A DNA stretch of 64,000 nt from contig NZ_BBJN01000039.1 in assembly GCF_000739555.1 (NCBI RefSeq), positions 62,001 through 126,000 on the forward strand, in the 5' to 3' direction. The notes beneath the pieces are model-generated. The model was not told the origin of the DNA. It saw nothing but the letters and a program-made list of their open reading frames with translations, and searched no databases. This DNA comes from Halolamina rubra. GTDB taxonomy: Archaea; Halobacteriota; Halobacteria; Halobacteriales; Haloferacaceae. A program made the translations under genes and the position numbers. The stretch's first letter is position 1. Each line of letters begins with the position of its first letter. Shown in pieces: positions 50,678 to 59,645 of this stretch.

Positions 50678-50741
50678 ACCACCGCTTACAGCCCATCCAC
50701 CATAATTCCCCGGACCGCGACAGTTCGGCCGAGGTGAACAG

Positions 50742-50749
50742 CTATATCC
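50742..50749 (+). promoter_or_regulatory. TATA element of the CxxC protein gene
   Basis: CTATATCC lies 24-31 nt before the ATG at 50773, the leaderless spacing seen throughout the window, and favours that start over the earlier ATG at 50734. Confidence 0.5.
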
Positions 50750-50772
50750 GCCCCCATCCCCCACGCCGGGGT

Positions 50773-51171
50773 ATGCGGATGGAACTGCGGGTGTGCAAAC
50801 ACTGCTACGAGGGCGAACACGGGAACCCCGAGAAGACGGCGGTGACTCGCGACATGGTCAGCGCCGCCGAGCGGGTCCGGGAGTACAAGGACCTGATCGG
50901 GATGGACAGCCTCTACATCACCAAGGTGAAGGAGGGAGAGCCCGGCGGCTCCGAGGCGCTCCCGGCGATCGTCGCGTCGATCGAGGACGGCCAGATCCAG
51001 CTCTCGGACACCCAGCTGGTGATGGAGGACGACGACGGCAACATGCTGGTGTACCCCGAGCCCGAGGACGTGCTCGAGGTGCTCACGCGCAACATCGACC
51101 AGATCCAGCAGCACGCGACCGAGGACGTGACCGTCGAGCTCTCGACGGAGAGCGCCGAGCTGATCTCGTAA
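50773..51171 (+). CDS. Conserved protein with an N-terminal CxxC motif
   Basis: A 132-residue protein I cannot name. The N-terminus (ELRVCKHCYEGEHGN) has a CxxC motif that could bind a metal or act in redox chemistry. The rest is acidic: a helix (DMVSAAERVREYKDLIG), strands (SLYITKV), and a C-terminal helix (ILTRN-like region ending in ELIS). The neighbours are the small membrane protein and the formate dehydrogenase membrane operon, which is convergent. An alternative ATG six bases later is possible. No clear function follows. Confidence 0.6.
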   Translation: MRMELRVCKHCYEGEHGNPEKTAVTRDMVSAAERVREYKDLIGMDSLYITKVKEGEPGGSEALPAIVASIEDGQIQLSDTQLVMEDDDGNMLVYPEPEDVLEVLTRNIDQIQQHATEDVTVELSTESAELIS

Positions 51172-51252
51172 CCCGTCGATCTTCTTTCGAGTGCGTTCCC
51201 GAGCCAGCGGCGCCGCTGGCGACCGTGAGAACGGAAGGGAGGAAGAACCGCC

Positions 51253-52245
51253 TCAGTCGGCGGCTTCGGCCTCGGCGCCGTCGGTCTCCTCCTCCGCCAT
51301 CTGCTGTTCCCAGCGGATGCGGACGAGGTTACCGTACACCGACAGCACCATGCCGAAGAACAGCACGAGCACGCCGATGTTGACGCCGACGGTCAGCAGC
51401 AGGTTCGACGGCCCGCCGCCGACCAGCAGCTCTGTCGACACCGGGTAGCCGGTGTCGTAGATGCTTGCGGTCAGCACGCTGACGATGCCGATCACCGTCG
51501 CCGCGCCGGCGAGGTTCGACGCGCTCGCCCAGCTCGGGGAGAGCTGGAGGCGCTCGATGCCGGTGCCCTCGTCGTCGTCGTCGCTGTGCTCCTCGGGGAT
51601 CATCGAGCGCGGGATGAACGCCTTCGTCTCCACCGGGTAGAACGCCGGGTGGAACCCGTGCTCGAAGATGTGGAACATGACCCCCATCAGCATCACGACG
51701 CCCAGTAGCCCGTGGAAGACGACGAACGCCATCGCCGCCGTCTGGGTGGCGAAGTACTGCATCAGGCCGGTCTTGCTCCAGATGAGCAGCCCGGAGATCG
51801 ACAGCAGCGTCAGCTCCGCGGCGAAGATGAAGATCACGCCCTTGCCGACGTAGCTCAGCAGCGGGATCTCGTCGGCGGTGCCGCCCGCGAACTGGCGCGC
51901 GTTGGGGTGACGCTCGTCGGCGTTGCCCAGCACGAACTGGATGTCCTGCACGAACGCCTTCATGTCGCCGGGCGACGGCATGACCTCGCTGAAGTTCGAG
52001 CGCCCGGTGTCCGTGGTAACCATCATCAGCGCCCAGAACGTGATCAGCGCCAGCAGGCCGACGCCGAACACGCGGTGGAGCGCGGCGACGGAGCCGGAGC
52101 CGCCCATCAGGGTGAGCATCCACCAGAGCTCGTCGTTGAACATGATGGCGTACCCCGTGAAGAACAGGAAGAACACGTCCATGGCGAGCAGCGAGTGGAA
52201 CACCGTCGTCATGCGCGTGAACTTCCCGTGGTCGAGGTTCGTCAT
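51253..52245 (-). CDS. Formate dehydrogenase-type cytochrome b subunit
   Basis: A 330-residue membrane protein, the haem b anchor of the exported molybdoenzyme. About five transmembrane segments are visible: FHSLLAMDVFFLFFTGYAIMF, LHRVFGVGLLALITFWALMMV, the GKGVIFIFAAELTLLSISG region, AAMAFVVFHGLLGVVMLMGVMFHIFEHGFHPAFYP, and two later segments near 245-310. Histidines in the first, second and fourth (FHS, LHR, VFHG) are candidate haem ligands, as in FdnI. It would pass electrons between the Fe-S subunit and the quinone pool. It overlaps the preceding small membrane subunit by four bases. Confidence 0.86.
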   Translation of the reverse strand: MTNLDHGKFTRMTTVFHSLLAMDVFFLFFTGYAIMFNDELWWMLTLMGGSGSVAALHRVFGVGLLALITFWALMMVTTDTGRSNFSEVMPSPGDMKAFVQDIQFVLGNADERHPNARQFAGGTADEIPLLSYVGKGVIFIFAAELTLLSISGLLIWSKTGLMQYFATQTAAMAFVVFHGLLGVVMLMGVMFHIFEHGFHPAFYPVETKAFIPRSMIPEEHSDDDDEGTGIERLQLSPSWASASNLAGAATVIGIVSVLTASIYDTGYPVSTELLVGGGPSNLLLTVGVNIGVLVLFFGMVLSVYGNLVRIRWEQQMAEEETDGAEAEAAD

Positions 52246-52652
52246 CGACGCTCACCTCCGTTTTCGGCCCCGGAATCGTCGGGCGTCGACGCGCCCCCGT
52301 CGGGCATCGCGCGGGACTCGCCGGGCTGGCGCATCCGACTCGCGAGGCGGCGGAACGCGCCCCAGTGGACGAACACCATCACCAGGATGAACAGCCCCAT
52401 CAGCACGTCGATGGCGTGGATCGCTTCGACCATGAACACGAGCCAGCCGATCTCGTTACCCTCCGCGAACGCCGCCCCGATCCCGCCGCCCTCGACGGTC
52501 GGCGAGACGCGGTCCAGCCGCTCGTAGAACACGTTGAACCCGTTGACGACCCAGACAGCGCCCAGCGAGACCGCCACCGCGATCACGGCGTTGACCGCGA
52601 CGATGGTCCCCGAGTAGCTGCTGGCGCCGTTCTCCGCGGTAGAGTTGCTCAT
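52242..52652 (-). CDS. Small membrane subunit of the formate dehydrogenase-like complex
   Basis: A 136-residue protein with two transmembrane segments (about 15-40, GTIVAVNAVIAVAVSLGAVW, and 75-100, AIHAIDVLMGLFILVMVFV) and a disordered polar tail. It is overlapped at both ends by the Fe-S subunit (ATGA at 52649-52652) and the cytochrome b gene, so it is made stoichiometrically with them. The Fe-S subunit here lacks the C-terminal membrane helix of bacterial FdnH, so this protein may anchor it. I know of no named family. Confidence 0.7.
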   Translation of the reverse strand: MSNSTAENGASSYSGTIVAVNAVIAVAVSLGAVWVVNGFNVFYERLDRVSPTVEGGGIGAAFAEGNEIGWLVFMVEAIHAIDVLMGLFILVMVFVHWGAFRRLASRMRQPGESRAMPDGGASTPDDSGAENGGERR

Positions 52653-53326
52653 ACGCCGAACGCCTCCGCGTCGTCGGCACCGAAGACGATCTCCATCGCG
52701 TCGTCGTTGAAGAACGTCCCGGAGTCTCGTTTGTCGAGCTCGTCAGCGATCTGGTCGGAGGTGCCGACGAGGATGGCGTCGGTCGCACACTCCTCGGCAC
52801 ACGCCGGCCCCTTGCCGACGTCCTGTCGGTCCTGACACATCGTACACTTGTCCATCGTGCCGCCGGTGCCGAAGATCTCCGCCGAGCCGTCGTTCGCGCC
52901 CGGGAACTGCGGGGCGCCGAACGGGCAGGCCGAGAGGCAGTACTGGCAGCCGATACAGACGTCGTCGCGCACGTCGACGAACCCGTCGTCCTTCTTCACG
53001 AGGGCGTCGACCGGACAGACCGACACACAGGGCGCGTTCTCGCAGTGGTAACACTGCATCGGCACGCTGGTCTCGCCGGGCTCCTGCCCCTGGGCCATCG
53101 CCTCGGAGGGGTTCGCGTTGAGCCCCTCCGGCCCCTCCTCGCCCTCGAGCATCGTCGAGATGCTGATGCGCTGTTCGTCGCGGGGCACGTCCCACGTTCG
53201 GTTACAGGCGACTACACAGCCGCCACAGTCGATACACGCGGCCACGTCGGGGAAGATGCGCGTATCCTCGCCGGTGCTCATCACCCCTTGGCCGAGTACT
53301 TCCGTGTTTGATTCGTTGGTAGACAT
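52649..53326 (-). CDS. Four-cluster [4Fe-4S] electron transfer subunit (FdnH-like)
   Basis: A 225-residue ferredoxin-like subunit with sixteen cysteines arranged as four [4Fe-4S] clusters: CIDCGGCVVAC, CYHCENAPCVSVCP, CIGCQYCLSACPFG, and CTMCQDRQDVG followed by CAEEC. This is the FdnH/NarH/DmsB pattern. It passes electrons from the molybdoenzyme to the membrane subunits. There is no signal peptide, so if the complex faces outward it is carried with the Tat-targeted catalytic subunit. The gene begins three bases after the stop of the catalytic subunit and overlaps the next gene by ATGA. Confidence 0.92.
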   Translation of the reverse strand: MSTNESNTEVLGQGVMSTGEDTRIFPDVAACIDCGGCVVACNRTWDVPRDEQRISISTMLEGEEGPEGLNANPSEAMAQGQEPGETSVPMQCYHCENAPCVSVCPVDALVKKDDGFVDVRDDVCIGCQYCLSACPFGAPQFPGANDGSAEIFGTGGTMDKCTMCQDRQDVGKGPACAEECATDAILVGTSDQIADELDKRDSGTFFNDDAMEIVFGADDAEAFGV

Positions 53327-53327
53327 C

Positions 53328-56300
53328 TTACTGAACCGTCGTGTTGTCGCGGGTGTCGAAGTCCTTCTGCATGCCGAACCCGTCCTCGTCCTGCGGGAAC
53401 GTGAACGTCTCGAGGTCCACGTCCATGTTGAGCTCGTCGACGAGCTCCTGGGTGGCCGGCCGAACCTTCGCCAGCGCCGCCTTGGTCTCCTGCATCTGGG
53501 TCTCCACGTCGTACCCGCGCGAGGTGATGAAGTTCACCGAGTCGCCGATGGCGAACGGCTCGTTGCCGTCGGGGTACTTCTCGAGCAGGTCCTCACCCTT
53601 CGCGATGCCGCCCCAGTGGAACGGGAGGAAGATCTCCTCCTCCTCCGGCCCGTGGCCGGGACGCGGGGTGACGCGAGCCTTGACCAGCACCGAGCCGCGG
53701 TCGGTGGTGGAGACGACTACGAGGTCGCCGCCGTCGATCCCCATCTCCTCCGCCATGTTCGGGTGGATCTCCACGTACATGTGCGGCTGGAGGTCGGCCA
53801 GGTACTCGTTGGAGCGGGACTCCGCCCCACCGCCCTGGTGCTCGACCTGTCGGCCCGTGGTCATCACCGTGCTGAACGCCGACTCGTCGCCGGGGTCGTT
53901 CGCCGCGGCGGTCGCCCGCTCCTGGACGGTTGCGTTGTTCTGGTCGAGCCGGTAGAAGTTCTTCTGCTGGCCGTTCGCGGGCCACTCCTCCACCAGGTCG
54001 GGGCGCGGACTCTCGACCGGTTCGCGGTGAACCGGCACGGTGTCCATGAACCCCCAGACCACGCCCCGTGCGCGGCCACGCCCGGTCGGCGCGTCGGGCT
54101 GGGCGTAGTCGTACTGGGCGTAGAACTCCTCGTCGAAGTCGGCGCCGTAGCGCTCGTTCATCGCGACCGCCGTGTCGTACACGGACTGGTCGGGGTCGAG
54201 CGCGTAGGCGTAGGGGAGCGAGAGCTGGTCCGGGTTGCTGTAGTCCTCCGGCAGCGTCGTCGCGAAGCCGGGGTACTGCGGGACGCCCTGGACCTCCTGG
54301 TCGAAGTCGGACTCCCAGTCGGGCGTGTACGGGTCACGCAGGAGGTTCAGGCCCTCCTCGCCCTCCTGATCGTACGTCTCCTGCATCGGGTACTCCTTGT
54401 CGGTGTCCATCTCCGCCCACTCCTCGGGCGTCGGCGCCTGCACGCCCCACCGAGCGCGGAAGTCCTGCCCGCCGTTGCGCGGGTCGAGGTCGTCGTTCCA
54501 GATGATCGGCGTCCCGGGGTGGCCCTCGCCCCAGCAGGGCCACGGGAGCTGCCAGAACTCGCCGGAGACCGGCAGTCCCTCCTCCTCACACCGGAGGTTG
54601 TCCGTGGAGAACGCGTAGTCGTACTCCTGCTGCTCCTGCAGGCGCTGGGGATCCTGCTGGTAGCCGATCGTCCGGACGCCGAGGTTGACCTCCCGGAGCA
54701 CCTCCTCGTAGGTGCTCTTCCCGTTGTAGAGGCCGGAGCCCGACCCCCAGTCGAAGTGGTCGCCGAAGCCGAAGCGGGCCGCGAGCTCCTGCATGATCTC
54801 GAGGTCCGGCTTTGTGTTGTGCGACGGCGGCCGCACCGGCTCGGACCACTGCACCGAGCGGTGGGAGTTGGTGAGCGAGCGGTGGTGCTCGTACTGGGAG
54901 GCCGCCGAGAGGATCACGACGTTGTCCTGGTCCGAGAGCACCGACGCCACCGAGGGGAACACGTCGACGACGACGACCAGATCCATCCGGTCCATCGCGT
55001 CCTTCATCTTCTGCATCTCCGAGATGGAGTTCAGCGAGTGCCCCCAGATGATGACGGCTTTCAGCTCGTCGGGCTGGTACAGCGGCGTCTCGTTGAGCCG
55101 TTCCTCCTGGGGGAGCCCGCCGTCGAACCACCGCGCGACGGTCATCCCCTTCTGGAACATCATCGAGCGCTCGCTCGGGAACGAGTCGTCGATCTCGTCG
55201 GAGTCGGACTGCTCCAGATACCGGTCCTCCGGCATCAGGTCGTACTCGTCGTAGAGCTCCTCGAAGCCGATCTCGCCGCTCGTGTAGGGGCTCTTCGACC
55301 AGACGTCCGCCCAGTACTGCCAGGAGCCGGGCGAGCCGACCGAGTAGTAGCCGGGCAGGATGTGGCTCGCGACCGCGAGGTCGGTCGCCCCCTGCACGTT
55401 CGCGTGGCCACGCATGACCTGCAGGCCGCCGCCGGACTGGGCGGCGCTCCCGGAGGCAAGCGAGGTGAGCGCGTAGGAGCGGATGTTCTGGGTCCCGTTG
55501 TTGTGCTGGGTCCCGCCCATCGCCCACTCGATCTGGACCTTCGGCGCGTTCTCGGCGATCAGGTCGCCGAGCTCGCGGATCTGCTCCTGGCTGATCCAGG
55601 TGATGTCCTCGACGGTCTCGAGGTCGTACTGGTCGAGCTCGACCTCCACGTCGGGCCAGCCCATCACCCGCTCCTCGAGCATCTCCCGGTCGAGGTTCTG
55701 CTCGTCCCGGAGATACTTCATCAGCCCCATCATCAGGGCCACGTCGGTGCCGGGCCGCATCCGGTAGTAGTAGTCACCCTTCGCCGCGGTCTTGGTGAAC
55801 CGCGGGTCGACGACGGCGATCTCGCCGCCGCGCTTCTGGCCCTCGAGGATGTGCTGCATCGCGATCGGGTGGGCCTCGGCCGGGTTCTGGCCGATGATGA
55901 GGTTGAGGTCGAAGTTGCGGTAGTCGTTGATCGTGTTCGTCATCGCCCCGTAACCCCACGTGTTCGCGAGGCCGGAGACGGTGGTGGAGTGACAGATCCG
56001 CGCCTGGTGGTCGCAGTTGTTGGTCCCGAACAGGCTCGAGAGCTTCCGGAACGCGTAGGACTCCTCGTTGGAGAAGTGGGCCGACCCCATCCACATCACG
56101 GAGTCCGGGCCGTGCTCCTCCCGGATCTGGTTGAGTTCGCTCCCCACCTTCTCGAGGGCCTCGCTCCAGCCGGCCTTCCGCCAGGAGGTGTCGCCCTCCT
56201 TGATCAGCGGATGCTTGAGCCGGCGTTCGGAGTGTTCGCTGCCGTAGATCGCGGCCCCCTTCGAGCAGAGCGACCCGTTGTTGATCGGGTTCTCGTGCCA

Positions 56301-56540
56301 GGGCTCCTGCCCGACGAAGGCGTTGCCCTGTCGTTCGCCCCGGAACCCACAGCCGACGGCACAGAAGTTACAGACCGTCTTCGTGAGTTCGCCCTCTTCG
56401 TCGGCTCCGTCGACCTCCCCGTCACTTTGTGCGAGCGCCTGTCCCGCGCCGCCGCCCCCGAGCGCCACCGCACCCGCGAGTGCGCTGGCTTTCAGGAACG
56501 ACCTGCGGTCCAGGTCGAGGGAGACTGGTTCTGAGCTCAT
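53328..56540 (-). CDS. Exported formate dehydrogenase-like molybdoenzyme (FdnG type)
   Basis: A 1070-residue bis-molybdopterin oxidoreductase. A Tat signal (DRRSFLKAS, Arg12-Arg13) precedes a hydrophobic stretch ending near ALAQS, so the enzyme is exported. The N-terminal [4Fe-4S] cysteines are Cys57, Cys60, Cys64 and Cys92, and Cys183-His184 (ARICHSTTV) holds the metal, corresponding to the Sec-His of E. coli FdnG. It is a cysteine codon, so no selenocysteine is needed. The downstream Fe-S and membrane genes form an FdnGHI-like complex. The ATG at 56540 gives the correct Tat N-terminus; one earlier in-frame ATG at 56561 adds seven residues. Formate is the likely substrate. Confidence 0.9.
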   Translation of the reverse strand: MSSEPVSLDLDRRSFLKASALAGAVALGGGGAGQALAQSDGEVDGADEEGELTKTVCNFCAVGCGFRGERQGNAFVGQEPWHENPINNGSLCSKGAAIYGSEHSERRLKHPLIKEGDTSWRKAGWSEALEKVGSELNQIREEHGPDSVMWMGSAHFSNEESYAFRKLSSLFGTNNCDHQARICHSTTVSGLANTWGYGAMTNTINDYRNFDLNLIIGQNPAEAHPIAMQHILEGQKRGGEIAVVDPRFTKTAAKGDYYYRMRPGTDVALMMGLMKYLRDEQNLDREMLEERVMGWPDVEVELDQYDLETVEDITWISQEQIRELGDLIAENAPKVQIEWAMGGTQHNNGTQNIRSYALTSLASGSAAQSGGGLQVMRGHANVQGATDLAVASHILPGYYSVGSPGSWQYWADVWSKSPYTSGEIGFEELYDEYDLMPEDRYLEQSDSDEIDDSFPSERSMMFQKGMTVARWFDGGLPQEERLNETPLYQPDELKAVIIWGHSLNSISEMQKMKDAMDRMDLVVVVDVFPSVASVLSDQDNVVILSAASQYEHHRSLTNSHRSVQWSEPVRPPSHNTKPDLEIMQELAARFGFGDHFDWGSGSGLYNGKSTYEEVLREVNLGVRTIGYQQDPQRLQEQQEYDYAFSTDNLRCEEEGLPVSGEFWQLPWPCWGEGHPGTPIIWNDDLDPRNGGQDFRARWGVQAPTPEEWAEMDTDKEYPMQETYDQEGEEGLNLLRDPYTPDWESDFDQEVQGVPQYPGFATTLPEDYSNPDQLSLPYAYALDPDQSVYDTAVAMNERYGADFDEEFYAQYDYAQPDAPTGRGRARGVVWGFMDTVPVHREPVESPRPDLVEEWPANGQQKNFYRLDQNNATVQERATAAANDPGDESAFSTVMTTGRQVEHQGGGAESRSNEYLADLQPHMYVEIHPNMAEEMGIDGGDLVVVSTTDRGSVLVKARVTPRPGHGPEEEEIFLPFHWGGIAKGEDLLEKYPDGNEPFAIGDSVNFITSRGYDVETQMQETKAALAKVRPATQELVDELNMDVDLETFTFPQDEDGFGMQKDFDTRDNTTVQ

Positions 56541-56670
56541 TGTTGTATCCTGTCGCACCAACTGACACTAGCTGGCACGAATTAGCGGATACATGAACGG
56601 ACCCACCTTCAATCCATCGCACCCGTGTATGTCGGTTTTAGCCGTTCCTAAACGGTTTTTCACCTCCCGT

Positions 56671-56686
56671 GTGAAACTGGTTTCAC
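56671..56686. promoter_or_regulatory. Inverted repeat in the divergent fdn / HdrA-like promoter region
   Basis: GTGAAAC (56671-56677) and GTTTCAC (56680-56686) form a 7-bp inverted repeat with a 2-nt spacer, in the 274-bp region between the two divergent redox operons. Nearby are a direct repeat TCACGAA (56711-56717 and 56725-56731) and TATA-like GTATAT (56720-56725). It is a plausible regulator site. Confidence 0.45.
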
Positions 56687-56814
56687 CCACATCAGATAGA
56701 TGAACCGCTGTCACGAAACGTATATCACGAACTATCAAGTTGGTTTCGGGCACCCAAAAGAATTACTGCCCGTGTCGCAAGCCCTAATGCGGCCGGTGGG
56801 TTACCGCTCGGACG

Positions 56815-58947
56815 ATGAAGGTAGGCGCGTTCGTCTGCGACTGCGGCGCCCCCGACGCCATCGACGCCGAGGGCGTCAGGGAGGGCGTCGGCGACGACGA
56901 CGTGGAGGTGGTCGCCAGCGCGAGCCACCTCTGTGGCGACGGCCTCGAGAAGGCCGCCGCCGTCGTCGACGAGTACGACCTCGACCACGTGGTGGCGACC
57001 GCCCCCGACGCCGGCTGTCAGCGGCGGATCCGCGAGATGGCCGAGGCCCAGGGGCTCCACCCCGACGCGACGGCGTTCGTCGACCACCGCGAGGGCTCGG
57101 GCTGGGTACACGACACGCCCGCCGCCACCGAGAAGACCGCCCGCACCATCGACGCCACCGTCGCCGGCCTGCGCGAGGAGTCGCCCTCCCGGACGGTGTC
57201 GAAGGAGGCCGGCGACCACGTCGTCGTCGTCGGCGACGCCGCCGCGGCGTCGTCGCTCGCCGGCCGCGCCGACGTGACGCTGGTCCCGAACGGCCGCGAC
57301 TTCGCCGACCCGGAACACGACCTCGACGACGTGACCGTCGAGCGCGGTCGCGTGCGTGAGGTGTCCGGCTCGTTCGGCGAGTTCGAGCTGGCGCTCGAGG
57401 CCCGCGTCACCGAGGACTGTATCGGCTGTATGGAGTGTGTGAAGCAGGGGCCCGACGAGGGCGTCACCAGCTACCCCGTCGACATCGCTCCCGAGGCGCC
57501 GGACGGCGACTACCTCGACTGCTGTCCGGTCGACGCCATCGAACCCGACGGCGTCGAGCGCACGATCGCCGCCGATCAAGTGGTGTACCCCGGCGGCCCG
57601 ACGAAGAGCCGCGGCGGCCAGCTCGGCTACTTCAGCCACTTCGACGGCGGCGTCGCCGCGGCCGTCGAGAGCCAGCTCGGCGGGATCTCCAAGCCCCAGC
57701 ATCTCGACATCGAGATGGAGATCTGTGCCTCGGGCGACTCGGGCGTCGAGGGCTGTACGCGCTGTACGGACGCCTGCCCCCACGAGGCGGTCTCCCGGCC
57801 CGCGGTCGACGAGGTCGCGTTCGACGAGACCGCGTGCATGGACTGCGGCGCCTGCACCTCCGCCTGTCCGACGGGCGCCGTCCAACTCCGCGAACCGACG
57901 AACGAGCGACTGGCCCGCGAGGTGGAGTCGCTGCTGGACATCGACGAGGGCGGCCGGATCAGCCAGTTCTTCGGCGGCGACGCCGGCATCGAGTCGCCGG
58001 TCGTCGCGTTCGTCTGCTCCGAGCAGGCCGCCGACGCCCTGGAGAGCTACGGGCGCCGGGCCGGCCGCGGCGAGGACGCCGGCTACCAGCCGATCCTCCC
58101 CGTCCGCGTGAACTGTACGGACACGGTCGGCGAGGCCAACGTGCTCCACGCGCTCGCGGCCGGCGCCGACGGCGTCGCGATCGTCGGCTGCGGCGACGCC
58201 TGTCTCCACTCCGGCCCGGACCCGAAGGCCGAACTGGTCGACCGGATGAACGTCGCGACCGGCGATCTCGGGCTCGGCGCACGGACCGCCTTCTTCGCGC
58301 CCGAGGGCGACGACCCCGCCGGGTTCGCCGAGGAGCTCGACGCGTTCGTCGCGGGGCTCGACGCCTCGCCGCTCCCGACCGGCGAGCACGAGGCGACCGG
58401 CACCGGTCGCCCGGACTCGCCCCGCGAGCCGTTCACGACGCACGACTGGGCGCTCGAGTCGGTTCGCCGGATCGTCGACGAGACCGACCCGGACCGCGAC
58501 GTGATCCGCGGGCTGGACACGTTCGGCCGGATGGAGGTGTCCGACGACTGCAACCTGACGCCGACGTGTACGACGCTCTGTCCGACCGACGCGATCCAGC
58601 GGACGAACGACGGCGAGCTCCAGTTCAACCACGCCGACTGCGTGAACTGCGGCCTCTGTGAGAGCGGCTGCCCGGAGGGCGCCATCACGATCGAGCCGGG
58701 GCTGGAGCGCTCTCGGCTGCCGGAGAACCGCGACGGCGAGGAGTGGGAGCCCGTGTTCGAGGGCGAGATGCTCGAGTGCGTGCGCTGCGGAACGCCGTTC
58801 ACCAGCCGCGGGTCGATGGAGTCGGTCCGCGACGAGGTGGGCGACCTCGTCGAGGGCGTCGCCGGCGACACCGAGCACAGCATCTTCGAGTACTGCGACA
58901 ACTGCCGCGCGCAGGTCGTTTTCCAAGGGGACAACAATGGACGATAA
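56815..58947 (+). CDS. HdrA/MvhD-like multi-cluster iron-sulfur protein
   Basis: A 710-residue cytosolic protein with no signal peptide. Residues 1-125 match the N-terminal domain of heterodisulfide reductase HdrA (VGAFVCDCG, WVHDTPAATEKTA). Only a short Rossmann-like strand follows, so the FAD domain of HdrA is nearly absent. Then come clusters CIGCMEC, CTRCTDACP and CMDCGACTSACP, an MvhD-like domain (PVVAFVCSEQAAD, VNCTDTVGEANVL, GCGDACLHSG) at about 395-485, further clusters CNLTPTCTTLCP and CVNCGLCESGCP, and C-terminal CxxC pairs (CVRCGT, CDNC). It is divergent from the exported FDH operon and followed by a TorD-like chaperone. An electron hub to soluble acceptors is plausible. Confidence 0.85.
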   Translation: MKVGAFVCDCGAPDAIDAEGVREGVGDDDVEVVASASHLCGDGLEKAAAVVDEYDLDHVVATAPDAGCQRRIREMAEAQGLHPDATAFVDHREGSGWVHDTPAATEKTARTIDATVAGLREESPSRTVSKEAGDHVVVVGDAAAASSLAGRADVTLVPNGRDFADPEHDLDDVTVERGRVREVSGSFGEFELALEARVTEDCIGCMECVKQGPDEGVTSYPVDIAPEAPDGDYLDCCPVDAIEPDGVERTIAADQVVYPGGPTKSRGGQLGYFSHFDGGVAAAVESQLGGISKPQHLDIEMEICASGDSGVEGCTRCTDACPHEAVSRPAVDEVAFDETACMDCGACTSACPTGAVQLREPTNERLAREVESLLDIDEGGRISQFFGGDAGIESPVVAFVCSEQAADALESYGRRAGRGEDAGYQPILPVRVNCTDTVGEANVLHALAAGADGVAIVGCGDACLHSGPDPKAELVDRMNVATGDLGLGARTAFFAPEGDDPAGFAEELDAFVAGLDASPLPTGEHEATGTGRPDSPREPFTTHDWALESVRRIVDETDPDRDVIRGLDTFGRMEVSDDCNLTPTCTTLCPTDAIQRTNDGELQFNHADCVNCGLCESGCPEGAITIEPGLERSRLPENRDGEEWEPVFEGEMLECVRCGTPFTSRGSMESVRDEVGDLVEGVAGDTEHSIFEYCDNCRAQVVFQGDNNGR

Positions 58948-59563
58948 CGCCGTTTACGACGCACGCATCGAACTGGTCGACTTCGTGATCGAAGTGTTCC
59001 ACGACACGCCCGACGAGGCGTTCGTGGAACGGCTGCTCGCCGGCGAGATCGAGACGCCCGGCGACGAGGTGAACGACCACCTCGACGCCGGCTTCGACGC
59101 GCTCGAGGAGTTCGTCGAGGCCAACCAGGGCCGCGACGTGGCGGAGGTCGTCGACGAGCTGGCCCGGGAGTACACCGCCCTGATGGTCGGCCCGCGCCCG
59201 GAGGTGCTGCCCCACGAGACGTACTACCGCGAGGACACCGAGTTCATCGGCGAGGGGCTGGCCGACGTGGAGGCGAGCTACGGCGCCGCGGGCTGGAACC
59301 CGCCCGAGGAGTACGGCGAGGAGAACGACCACATCGCCGTCGAGTTCGCGTTCCTGCGGAACCTGATCGACCGCCAGCGCGCCGGCCAGGACGAGACGGT
59401 CGGCTTCGAGCGCGTGTTCCTCGACGAACACCTGCTGACGTGGCTCGAGGAGTTCACCGACCACCTGATCGACCAGACCGACGAGCCGCTGTTCGTCGCC
59501 GGCGCACAGATCGCCGCCGGGACGGCGTCGTTCGAGGACGAGATCGTCGCGCAGCTGCTGTAG
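58937..59563 (+). CDS. TorD/DmsD-family chaperone for molybdoenzyme maturation
   Basis: A 208-residue all-helical protein of the TorD family, which binds the Tat signal of molybdoenzymes and keeps them export-competent until the cofactor is inserted. Recognisable is the segment EYTALMVGPRPEVLPHETYY followed by EFAFLRNLIDRQ and a helical C-terminus. Its start codon overlaps the end of the HdrA/MvhD-like gene by 11 bases, so they are cotranscribed. The most likely client is the exported enzyme encoded at 53328-56540, divergent from this operon. Confidence 0.88.
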   Translation: MDDNAVYDARIELVDFVIEVFHDTPDEAFVERLLAGEIETPGDEVNDHLDAGFDALEEFVEANQGRDVAEVVDELAREYTALMVGPRPEVLPHETYYREDTEFIGEGLADVEASYGAAGWNPPEEYGEENDHIAVEFAFLRNLIDRQRAGQDETVGFERVFLDEHLLTWLEEFTDHLIDQTDEPLFVAGAQIAAGTASFEDEIVAQLL

Positions 59564-59645
59564 CGCGTTCTCCGGTTCCGTATTGGCGTCGACGACGGCC
59601 AGCGACCGCTACTCGTTCGAAGAACCGCAGGAAGAAGCGACGGCG

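Noticed and set aside
53118-56534. An 1138-codon plus-strand frame opposite the FdnG-like gene.
   Set aside because: It is the antisense of the molybdoenzyme gene. It is rich in Arg, His and Val and has no recognisable motif.
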